DNA from: CAYUIS01 sp964444825
Lineage (GTDB): Bacteria > Chloroflexota > Anaerolineae > B4-G1
Direction of reading: 5' to 3'
DNA length: 6,230 nucleotides
Assembly (NCBI GenBank): GCA_964444825.1
Contig: CAYUIS010000202.1
Coordinates: 1-6,230, forward strand
Shown here in pieces: positions 1 to 6,094 of this stretch. Position numbers and translations under genes: made by a program. Numbering within the stretch: the stretch's first letter is position 1; every line of letters begins with the position of its first letter. Below the pieces are notes generated by a model, which worked only from the letters and a program-made list of their open reading frames with translations, was not told the origin of the DNA and did no database searches.

Positions 1-11
1 GAGGCTAGTGT

Positions 12-200
12 ATGCGAAAGGCATTGGTGGATGGAAAGCTGGTAGTGGCTGCGCCGGATTCCTCCGAGGTTGCCGTATGCCCATCCTGCGGTGGCGTGGT
101 CACAAAGCGCAAGCGACAGAAGCTTGACGGGCAGACGACCTACTTTTACCGGCACAAGCGAGGCGTGGGACAAGGGTGCCCGCGACGGTACCAGCATTAA
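12..200 (+). CDS. Small putative zinc-binding protein encoded just upstream of rpoC
   Basis: This is a 62-residue protein of unknown function. A Cys-Pro-Ser-Cys pair (C23, C26) is followed by H48 in a Tyr-Phe-Tyr-Arg-His stretch and by C56 near the end. That gives a C-X2-C-X21-H-X7-C arrangement that could hold one zinc ion, much like a minimal zinc ribbon. The region between the metal ligands is strongly basic (a KRKRQK run at 32-37), which would suit nucleic acid or polymerase contact; that is inference. The start is well supported: an in-frame TAG at 6-8 rules out a longer form, and GAGG at 1-4 sits seven bases before the ATG. The gene ends 65 bases before rpoC with no strong terminator between, so co-transcription is likely. 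The pattern loosely recalls the N-terminal zinc finger of CoiA-like proteins, but I cannot assign a family. Its small size leaves some doubt that it is translated. Confidence 0.68.
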   Translation: MRKALVDGKLVVAAPDSSEVAVCPSCGGVVTKRKRQKLDGQTTYFYRHKRGVGQGCPRRYQH

Positions 201-255
201 GAACAGAGGCCTGTCAAGCCACGAATTGGTCCCGTAGGACGACCAGGATCACAAC

Positions 256-261
256 AGGAGG
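256..261 (+). promoter_or_regulatory. Ribosome binding site that fixes the rpoC start
   Basis: AGGAGG lies four bases before the ATG at 266 and thirteen before an in-frame ATG at 275. The reading frame stays open upstream to a GTG at 176, but that start would overlap the preceding gene, lacks a comparable site and would add 30 residues with no RpoC character. The spacing to 266 is slightly short but workable; the spacing to 275 is long. The 266 start is therefore preferred. Confidence 0.75.
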
Positions 262-265
262 ATCG

Positions 266-3200
266 ATGAGAGGAATGATAAGAGGAGCGGGTAAAGGCGA
301 TCGAACAAGGAAACCCAAGCTGGAGGCAAGCCAGTTCCAGGCGCTGCGCATCAGTTTGGCATCACCTGAGCAGATCCGATCCTGGTCCTACGGTGAGGTC
401 ACCAAGGCTGAAACCATCAACTACCGCCGTCTTCGTCCCGAGAAGGATGGCCTCTTCTGTGAGGCCATCTTCGGTCCAAGCAAGGACTGGCGGTGCTACT
501 GCGGTAAGTACAAGAACCCTCGCTACAGTGGCATCATCTGCGACAAGTGTGGGGTCGAGGTGACCCGCTCCACGGTCCGGCGCGAGCGTATGGGGCACAT
601 CGATCTGGCGGCCCCGATCGCCCACCTGTGGTACACGCGACGTGTTCCCAGTTATCTGGCCTACTTGCTGGGGATTACTAAGCGGGATATGGACCGCGTG
701 CTCTACTTTGCCCAGCATATCATCATCCGTGTTGACGAGGATGCACGCCAGAAGGCCCTCAAGCGGCTGGACAGCGAGCTCAAGGAACAACTGGATCAAC
801 TGGAAGCCACGGCTCAGGAACGGATCACGGCGCTGGAGCAGGAGCTGGCACAAGAGAAGGAGCGAATCGACGAACAATTGCAGGGGGCTCAGGCCCAACT
901 TGACGAGGAACTGGATGCTGCCACAGAGCCGGTGATGAAGGAGGCCAAGTCGCTACAGAGGAAACTCGAGGACCGCCAGGGCAAGAGAATCCGAATTCCT
1001 CTCGTCTTCAAGCCTACGGGTGACGTCATCGCCGATAAGGGGACCACGGTGGAGCGAGAGCACCTGGCGCTGTTCAGCCAAATCGCTCAAGACCATCTCA
1101 GTGAGATGGAGGGAGAGATTCGGGCTCGACAAGAGGATATGGCCGCCCCCTTGGAAGCGGATCTAGATCGTCTTCGTGACCAGACGGCTGACGAGATCAG
1201 CCGTATCAGGGAGCAGGCAGTCGTCGATGGCGCTGCGCTGCGCGTCAAGTCCAAGGCGGATCGGGAGGAACTGCTTGGGTTGGCCAAGCTTCAGGTCCTC
1301 AACGAGCCTCGCCTGCGGAAGCTGAAGGGCAAGTGGGGGCAGGTCCTCAAGGCGGGCATAGGTGCTGAGGCACTGCGTGAGTATCTGTGCAACCTGGATT
1401 TGGACAAGCTGGCTGAGGAGCTGTGGCACGAGGTGCGTCACGGCACGTCGAAGCAGCGCCGCAAGCGGGCCACCAAGCGACTGCGGGTCGTCGAAGCACT
1501 GCGCAAGAGCGGCAACCGGCCTGAGTGGATGATTCTGACCATCCTGCCAGTCATCCCACCCGATCTGCGACCGATGGTGCAACTGGATGGTGGACGCTTT
1601 GCTACTTCCGATATGAACGACCTCTACCGCCGGGTCATCAACCGCAACAACCGGCTCAAGCGTTTGCTGGAAATAGGGGCGCCCGACGTCATTGTGCGCA
1701 ATGAGAAGCGTATGCTCCAGGAGGCGGTGGACAGCCTGATCGACAACAGCCAGCGCCGCAAGGCACGTTCCCGCCGCGGTCGCCGCGAACTCAAGTCGTT
1801 GAGCGATATGCTAAAGGGGAAGAAGGGACGGTTCCGCCGCAACCTCCTCGGCAAGCGCGTGGACTACTCCGGCCGCTCCGTTATCGTCGTCGGCCCTGAC
1901 CTAAAGATGCACCAGTGCGGTCTGCCCAAGACGATGGCCTTGGAACTGTACAGACCCTTTGTCATCAGCAAGCTGATCGACTACAACTATGCCGCGAACG
2001 TCAGAGCGGCCAGGCGAATCATCGAGCGCGAGCGACCCGAGGTATGGGAGGTGCTGGAGGAGGTGATTCAGGATCGCCCGGTATTACTCAACCGCGCGCC
2101 TACTCTGCATCGCCTGGGCATCCAGGCCTTTGAGCCTGTGCTGGTCGAAGGTAAGGCGATCCATCTGCACCCTCTGGCCTGCTCTGCGTTCAACGCCGAC
2201 TTTGATGGGGACCAAATGGCCGTCCACACACCCCTCTCGCAAAAAGCCGTGCAAGAGGCGCGGCAACTGATGTTGATCACCAAGAATCTGCTCAAACCCG
2301 CCTCCGGCGATCCTATCATCGGTCCCACCAAGGACATGTGCCTGGGAGCATACTATCTGACGATGGAAGACCCCAAGCGGGTCGGGGACACGCGCAGGCC
2401 GTTCGTGGACCTGGACGAAGTGGACATGGCTTACTCGCTGGGCCACGTCGATCTGCATACACCCATCATCGTGGCCCAGGTGTACGACGACAGGCTCCCT
2501 CCCGCCGAGCCTGTTGAGACCACCGTGGGACGCTGCATCTTCAACCGCATCCTGCCCGACGAACTCCGTTTCATCAACGAACCAATGGACAAGGGTGGGC
2601 TTCAGGAACTGATCAGCAGATGCTATCGTCGCCTGGGGCCCGAGGTGACGACGGCAATGGCGGATCGGATCAAGGACGTTGGGTTCAAGTATGCCACCCG
2701 TTCCGGCGTTACCATCGCCATCTCCGATATGGTGATCCCCGAGGCCAAGGCGACCATTGTTGGCGAGACGGAGAAAGCCGTATCGGAGGTGGAGCGTCAG
2801 TATCGGCGCGGATTGCTGACCCAGGAAGAGCAATATGCACGCGTGATTGAGCTGTGGTCGCGGGCACGCGAGAGAATCTCGGAGGCGGTGTCAGATTCCC
2901 TCGCCCCAACAAGCTCGGTGTCCATTATGGCCAAATCAGGCGCATCCAAAGGTGGGTTCGGGCCTATCGCCCAGTTGGCCGGTATGCGTGGCCTGATGGC
3001 CGACCCATCGGGTCGCATCATCCCCCTACCCATCCGCAGTAACCTGCGCGAGGGACTCACGGCCCTGGAGTATTTCATCAGCACCCACGGTTCGCGCAAG
3101 GGCCTGGCTGACACGGCCCTGCGCACGGCCGATGCTGGGTACCTGACCCGCCGTCTGGTTGACGTGGCTCAGGACATTATCATCACGGCTCACGACTGTG

Positions 3201-4588
3201 AAACCAGGGCCGGGACGTGGATCCGTGCTTCGGAAAGCGTGGGCGGGCAGACCATGGTTGAACGGTTGCTCGGTCGAATAGCCGCTGCACCTGCGGCACA
3301 TCCCCAGACCGGTGAAGTGTTGGTCGAACGCAACGAGGAGATCAACGAGGATATTGCGGCTGCTATCGAGGAAAGTGGGATCGAGGCGGTGCTGGTGCGC
3401 TCCCCGATGACGTGCCAACTCCACCAGGGAATCTGTGCCCTGTGCTATGGGCGTGATCTGGGCCGAGGTGACATGGTGGCCATCGGTACTGCCGTGGGCA
3501 TCATAGCCGCGCAGTCGATCGGTGAGCCCGGCACGCAGCTCACCCTGCGGACCTTCCACACCGGTGGTGTGGCCCACGGCGTTGACATCACGGTCGGCCT
3601 GCCGCGTGTGGAGGAGTTGTTCGAGGCTCGCAAGCGGCCCAAGGGTGAGGCACCGATATCCGAGATTGGCGGTGTCGTTCACATCGTACGGGTCGATAGA
3701 CAGCGCAAGATCGTCGTCGTCGATAGCGACATTGAGCGGTTTGAACACGACATCAAACGGGGCTGGAAGATCCTGGTCGAGGATGGTGACGAGGTAAAGG
3801 CCGGGGATCCAATTGCCTCCTGGCGCGAAAACAAGACCATCGAGGCAGACAAGGACAGCCGGGTGGTCCGGGACGACCGGCACGTCACGATTGTGCACGA
3901 GTGGCGTGAGGAACGGGAGTATGAGGTCCCATCGACCGGCCGGCTGTCGGTTGAGGAGGGGCAGCGCATCGAGCCTGGCACGCAACTGATCGAAGGTGTC
4001 CGGAACCCCCGACACATCCTGCGTGTCCTGGGCCGCGAGTCCACGGAGCGCTATCTGCTCTCAGAGGTGCAGAACGTCTACCGCTCGCAGGGTGTGAACA
4101 TCAACGACAAGCACCTTGAGGTTATCATCCGCAAGATGCTAAACAAAGTGCAAATCGCTCATTCAGGCGACACGGATCTCCTGCCGGGCGAACTGGTGAA
4201 CCGGTTGGCCTTGGAGGATATCAATCGTGAGGCAATCGAAGCAGGCGGGCAACCTGCCAAAGGTTGGCCCGTGCTGTTGGGCATCACCAAGGCAGCCCTC
4301 AATACCGAGAGTTTTCTGTCGGCCGCGTCATTCCAGCACACGATCAGGGTGCTATCGGGCGCAGCGATCGAGGGTAAGCAGGATCCCCTTCTGGGTTTGA
4401 AGGAGAACGTCATCCTCGGCAAACTGATACCGGCCGGGACGGGATACCGGGGGGATGGTGCATCCGCCAGCGAGTCGATCGAGAGCTATGAAGGGATAAC
4501 CGTCGTGACCGACGACGGGCAGGAGGAGGCCGAGGAGGAGGAAGGGAGGGAGGCGATAGAAGAAGCAGAGCCGATCAGATTATCCTAG
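266..4588 (+). CDS. rpoC: DNA-directed RNA polymerase subunit beta'
   Basis: This is the beta' subunit of RNA polymerase. It carries the active-site magnesium ligands and forms the clamp, and with alpha2, beta and omega it makes the core enzyme. The 1440-residue protein is complete. In order: the N-terminal motif ISLASPEQIRSWSYGEV (about 30-46); zinc site 1 (C77, C79, C92, C95); a ~190-residue mostly coiled-coil insertion (about 158-347); the sigma-binding clamp helices (about 453-493); the switch-2 motif LLGKRVDYSGRSVI; the catalytic NADFDGDQM at 643-651 with D645, D647 and D649; the bridge helix (about 938-972); zinc site 2 (C978, C1050, C1057, C1060); and the trigger loop with R1095 and H1098. 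The core ends at IPAGTGY (Y1394), followed by a 46-residue acidic tail. There is no trigger-loop insertion of the proteobacterial SI3 type. Unlike many homologues, which begin a few residues before the first conserved motif, this one has an extra basic N-terminal stretch of about 20 residues. No frameshift or missing catalytic residue is seen, so it should be functional. Confidence 0.99.
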   Translation: MRGMIRGAGKGDRTRKPKLEASQFQALRISLASPEQIRSWSYGEVTKAETINYRRLRPEKDGLFCEAIFGPSKDWRCYCGKYKNPRYSGIICDKCGVEVTRSTVRRERMGHIDLAAPIAHLWYTRRVPSYLAYLLGITKRDMDRVLYFAQHIIIRVDEDARQKALKRLDSELKEQLDQLEATAQERITALEQELAQEKERIDEQLQGAQAQLDEELDAATEPVMKEAKSLQRKLEDRQGKRIRIPLVFKPTGDVIADKGTTVEREHLALFSQIAQDHLSEMEGEIRARQEDMAAPLEADLDRLRDQTADEISRIREQAVVDGAALRVKSKADREELLGLAKLQVLNEPRLRKLKGKWGQVLKAGIGAEALREYLCNLDLDKLAEELWHEVRHGTSKQRRKRATKRLRVVEALRKSGNRPEWMILTILPVIPPDLRPMVQLDGGRFATSDMNDLYRRVINRNNRLKRLLEIGAPDVIVRNEKRMLQEAVDSLIDNSQRRKARSRRGRRELKSLSDMLKGKKGRFRRNLLGKRVDYSGRSVIVVGPDLKMHQCGLPKTMALELYRPFVISKLIDYNYAANVRAARRIIERERPEVWEVLEEVIQDRPVLLNRAPTLHRLGIQAFEPVLVEGKAIHLHPLACSAFNADFDGDQMAVHTPLSQKAVQEARQLMLITKNLLKPASGDPIIGPTKDMCLGAYYLTMEDPKRVGDTRRPFVDLDEVDMAYSLGHVDLHTPIIVAQVYDDRLPPAEPVETTVGRCIFNRILPDELRFINEPMDKGGLQELISRCYRRLGPEVTTAMADRIKDVGFKYATRSGVTIAISDMVIPEAKATIVGETEKAVSEVERQYRRGLLTQEEQYARVIELWSRARERISEAVSDSLAPTSSVSIMAKSGASKGGFGPIAQLAGMRGLMADPSGRIIPLPIRSNLREGLTALEYFISTHGSRKGLADTALRTADAGYLTRRLVDVAQDIIITAHDCETRAGTWIRASESVGGQTMVERLLGRIAAAPAAHPQTGEVLVERNEEINEDIAAAIEESGIEAVLVRSPMTCQLHQGICALCYGRDLGRGDMVAIGTAVGIIAAQSIGEPGTQLTLRTFHTGGVAHGVDITVGLPRVEELFEARKRPKGEAPISEIGGVVHIVRVDRQRKIVVVDSDIERFEHDIKRGWKILVEDGDEVKAGDPIASWRENKTIEADKDSRVVRDDRHVTIVHEWREEREYEVPSTGRLSVEEGQRIEPGTQLIEGVRNPRHILRVLGRESTERYLLSEVQNVYRSQGVNINDKHLEVIIRKMLNKVQIAHSGDTDLLPGELVNRLALEDINREAIEAGGQPAKGWPVLLGITKAALNTESFLSAASFQHTIRVLSGAAIEGKQDPLLGLKENVILGKLIPAGTGYRGDGASASESIESYEGITVVTDDGQEEAEEEEGREAIEEAEPIRLS

Positions 4589-4653
4589 GGACGCTGGTTA
4601 CCGCTAGAGCGCTTCACAAGCCCACAATAGCAAGCTATGTGCCACATATGATG

Positions 4654-4658
4654 AGGAG
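4654..4658 (+). promoter_or_regulatory. Ribosome binding site of the RRM protein gene
   Basis: AGGAG lies six bases before the ATG at 4665, within a purine-rich run. It is a strong, well-spaced site that supports efficient independent initiation 76 bases after the rpoC stop codon. Confidence 0.8.
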
Positions 4659-4664
4659 AAAGGA

Positions 4665-4976
4665 ATGAACAAGAGACTATACGTAGGTAACCTCAGCTAC
4701 TTAACAACCGAGGCTGCGCTGTCCGACCTGTTCGGAGCGGTGGGGGACGTCGCCTCTGTGAACGTCATCACAGACCGTATGACAGGCCGTTCCAAGGGTT
4801 TTGCCTTTGTCGAGATGGCGGAGGAGAGCGCTGCCCAGGAGGCCATCAACCAAATCCACGGCAAGGCCGTGGACGGGCGGGACATCAGGGTCGAAGAGGC
4901 ACGTCCACGACAGACTCGCCAGCGAGAGGGTTCATGGGGTGTGAATCGTAAAAAGTACCCGCCCCAGGAGTGGTGA
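4665..4976 (+). CDS. Single-RRM RNA-binding protein
   Basis: This 103-residue protein is one RNA recognition motif with a short basic tail. RNP2 is LYVGNL at 5-10 and RNP1 is KGFAFVEM at 44-51; the aromatic residues Y6, F46 and F48 are those that usually stack on RNA bases. The domain spans about 3-80 with the usual beta-alpha-beta-beta-alpha-beta order. The tail after about residue 80 is Arg/Lys-rich and much shorter than the Gly-rich tails of many plant and cyanobacterial relatives. Small bacterial RRM proteins of this kind bind single-stranded RNA, and some cyanobacterial members are cold-induced; whether this one is cannot be read from the sequence. The gene follows rpoC by 76 bases with no clear terminator between, so read-through from the rpoC transcript is plausible. 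Family assignment is secure; the RNA targets are unknown. Confidence 0.96.
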   Translation: MNKRLYVGNLSYLTTEAALSDLFGAVGDVASVNVITDRMTGRSKGFAFVEMAEESAAQEAINQIHGKAVDGRDIRVEEARPRQTRQREGSWGVNRKKYPPQEW

Positions 4977-5012
4977 CCGAGGCGCAGGGTACAACCCACA
5001 GGAGAACTCGGT
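4976..5012 (+). other. Possible stem-loop just after the RRM gene
   Basis: ACCGAG at 4976-4981 can pair with CTCGGT at 5007-5012. Inside, GGGT at 4987-4990 can pair with ACCC at 4994-4997. There is no T-run after it, so it is not a typical intrinsic terminator. It could protect the 3' end of the RRM mRNA or be chance. Confidence 0.3.
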
Positions 5013-5082
5013 ATCCCGGTCGCAGGGGCCTGTTTGGCACGTATCCTTAATTCGCCCTAACCTTCGTCCTCGGCGTGGAAAG

Positions 5083-5103
5083 AGACCCCCGAGATGGGGG
5101 TTT
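5083..5103 (+). terminator. Weak terminator-like hairpin downstream of the RRM gene
   Basis: ACCCCC at 5085-5090 and GGGGGT at 5096-5101 form a perfect six-pair, GC-rich stem around a GAGAT loop. The stem extends by a G-T wobble and an A-T pair to 5083/5103. An A-rich stretch precedes it, but only three T follow before GAG, so termination would be inefficient. It lies about 110 bases after the RRM stop codon and is the best candidate for the end of the rpoC-RRM transcript. Confidence 0.4.
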
Positions 5104-5155
5104 GAGCGAATTCACGGAAAGGTTTTTGGGATCCTGGTCGCTTCCCATCAGAGAG

Positions 5156-5181
5156 CTGTGATTACAGAGTTGTCGCGACAG
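5156..5181. repeat. Two spaced YTGT-N4-ACAG inverted repeats, candidate operator
   Basis: CTGT-GATT-ACAG (5156-5167) and TTGT-CGCG-ACAG (5170-5181) share the same half-sites with four-base centres. The second contains a perfect ten-base palindrome (5171-5180). Their centres are 14 bases apart. They lie 67 to 93 bases before the HEAT-repeat gene start, in otherwise non-coding DNA. Paired dyads in such a position suggest binding of a dimeric regulator, but no regulator is identified. No convincing -10/-35 pair was seen next to them. Confidence 0.35.
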
Positions 5182-5234
5182 AGGAGCCGTTCAGCTGGTA
5201 CGTTTGGTTGAATATGCAGATCAAGATTGTATGT

Positions 5235-5239
5235 GGAGG
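5235..5239 (+). promoter_or_regulatory. Ribosome binding site that fixes the HEAT-repeat gene start
   Basis: GGAGG lies nine bases before the ATG at 5249. The frame is also open to a TTG at 5204 and an ATG at 5231, but the site overlaps the codons after 5231 and neither upstream start has a comparable site. The ATG at 5249 gives an N-terminus (MSFLQRIFSPPN) typical of this protein type. Confidence 0.75.
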
Positions 5240-5248
5240 TATAGCCTG

Positions 5249-5998
5249 ATGTCGTTTTTGCAGCGAATTTTCAGTCCCCCGAATGCTGAGAATCTAGAGG
5301 AGAACCAGGACGTCGAAAGCTTGATCGCAGCCTTGAAGAGTCACATAAGCGCCTGTCAGGCTGTGGTTGAGGCACTGGGGCAACTCGGCGACAAACGGGC
5401 TGCGGAGCCTCTCGTCGCTATTCTCAAGGGCACTGACATGCGCAAGTCTGCCGCTAGAGCACTGGGGCAGATCGGGGCCACCCAAGCTGTGGGACCACTC
5501 ATCAGGGTGCTCGATGATATTCCCCAGGTTGCGGCTGAGGCACTGGCCGGAATCGGTACCCCTTCTGTGGAACCGCTTATCTTGGCTCTCCACACGAAGG
5601 ATTTGAAAAAACGCTGGGCTGCCGCCACGGCATTGGCAGGAATCGGTGCGCCCGCGGTGGAACCGCTCATTGGCCTGCTTGAGGACAATAGAGAGGACCT
5701 GCACCCGGCCGCGGCCTGGGCTTTGGGTCAGACCGGCGATGCGCGTGGTCTAGGCCCCCTCTTGGCCGTCCTCGCGCACGAAGAGAGCGAGGTGCGTCGG
5801 ATTGCGGCCCAGGAGTTGGGGAGACTGGGTGACCCACGGGCTGTGGAACCACTTATAGCCGCGCTCAATGACACGGATCAGGAAGTGCGAGAGGTGGTCG
5901 CTGAAGCGTTAGAGTCAATCACCGGCCAGGAGTTCGATGATGACATTGGCCGCTGGCAGTCTTGGTGGAGCAAGCAGCCGCACCCCAGCGCCCGGTGA
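5249..5998 (+). CDS. HEAT-repeat (PBS lyase-type) protein
   Basis: This 249-residue protein is built almost entirely of short HEAT repeats of the PBS-lyase type. After an N-terminal segment (1-21), a first half-repeat (about 22-30) leads into roughly seven helical units. Each has an ALGxxGD/AxxAVxPLIxxL consensus, at about 33-60, 62-88, 90-114, 117-144, 147-175, 178-206 and 208-225. The third unit is shorter than the others. The third and fourth lack the usual Asp-x-Arg turn and read GIG(T/A)P(S/A)VEPLI instead. The end has three tryptophans (W236, W239, W240) in a short acidic-to-aromatic cap often seen closing such arrays. No signal peptide or membrane segment is seen, so it is probably cytoplasmic. 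Such arrays act as scaffolds for protein-protein contact. The lyase-type name comes from phycobilin lyases, but nothing here suggests pigment chemistry. The partner and role are unknown, and the neighbours give no firm clue. Confidence 0.93.
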   Translation: MSFLQRIFSPPNAENLEENQDVESLIAALKSHISACQAVVEALGQLGDKRAAEPLVAILKGTDMRKSAARALGQIGATQAVGPLIRVLDDIPQVAAEALAGIGTPSVEPLILALHTKDLKKRWAAATALAGIGAPAVEPLIGLLEDNREDLHPAAAWALGQTGDARGLGPLLAVLAHEESEVRRIAAQELGRLGDPRAVEPLIAALNDTDQEVREVVAEALESITGQEFDDDIGRWQSWWSKQPHPSAR

Positions 5999-6016
5999 AT
6001 AGCCGGGTGCTTTGTT
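5987..6016 (+). terminator. Intrinsic terminator overlapping the HEAT-repeat gene stop codon
   Basis: A nine-pair stem joins 5987-5995 to 6003-6011 (one G-T wobble at 5990/6008), with a seven-base loop at 5996-6002. A T-rich tail TTTGTT follows (6011-6016). The TGA stop of the HEAT-repeat gene is the first three bases of the loop, so the last three codons form the left arm of the stem. The strong GC stem and T-rich tail make it the best terminator in the window. It separates the HEAT-repeat gene from the glycosyltransferase. Confidence 0.65.
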
Positions 6017-6094
6017 CCAAGCAGCGTCGCACTGGCGAAAGAGCTCACCGGCGAGGCGAGTTTGCAGCGGATTCTGGGAACGTGAGTATAGACG

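Noticed and set aside
227..245. Short inverted repeat TGGTC...GACCA in the gap before rpoC
   Set aside because: It has only five pairs with a nine-base loop, an alternative four-pair form, and no T-run; such repeats are common by chance.
176..265. Upstream GTG start extending rpoC by 30 residues
   Set aside because: It would overlap the preceding gene, has no good ribosome binding site and gives residues unlike any RpoC N-terminus; AGGAGG before 266 explains initiation better.
3026..4015. Long minus-strand reading frame of 329 codons inside rpoC
   Set aside because: It lies wholly opposite rpoC codons that encode conserved polymerase motifs, shows no recognisable domain, and is what GC-rich codon bias produces on the opposite strand. 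The same applies to the minus-strand frames at 2084-2833 and 362-898.
4613..4641. Possible promoter TTCACA-17-TATGTG before the RRM gene
   Set aside because: The -35 match is fair, but the -10 matches the consensus at only three of six positions, so it does not stand out from background.
4623..4641. Small hairpin around ATAGC-AA-GCTAT upstream of the RRM gene
   Set aside because: The stem is short, has a bulge and a very tight loop, and no T-run follows; it is not convincing as a terminator or riboswitch.
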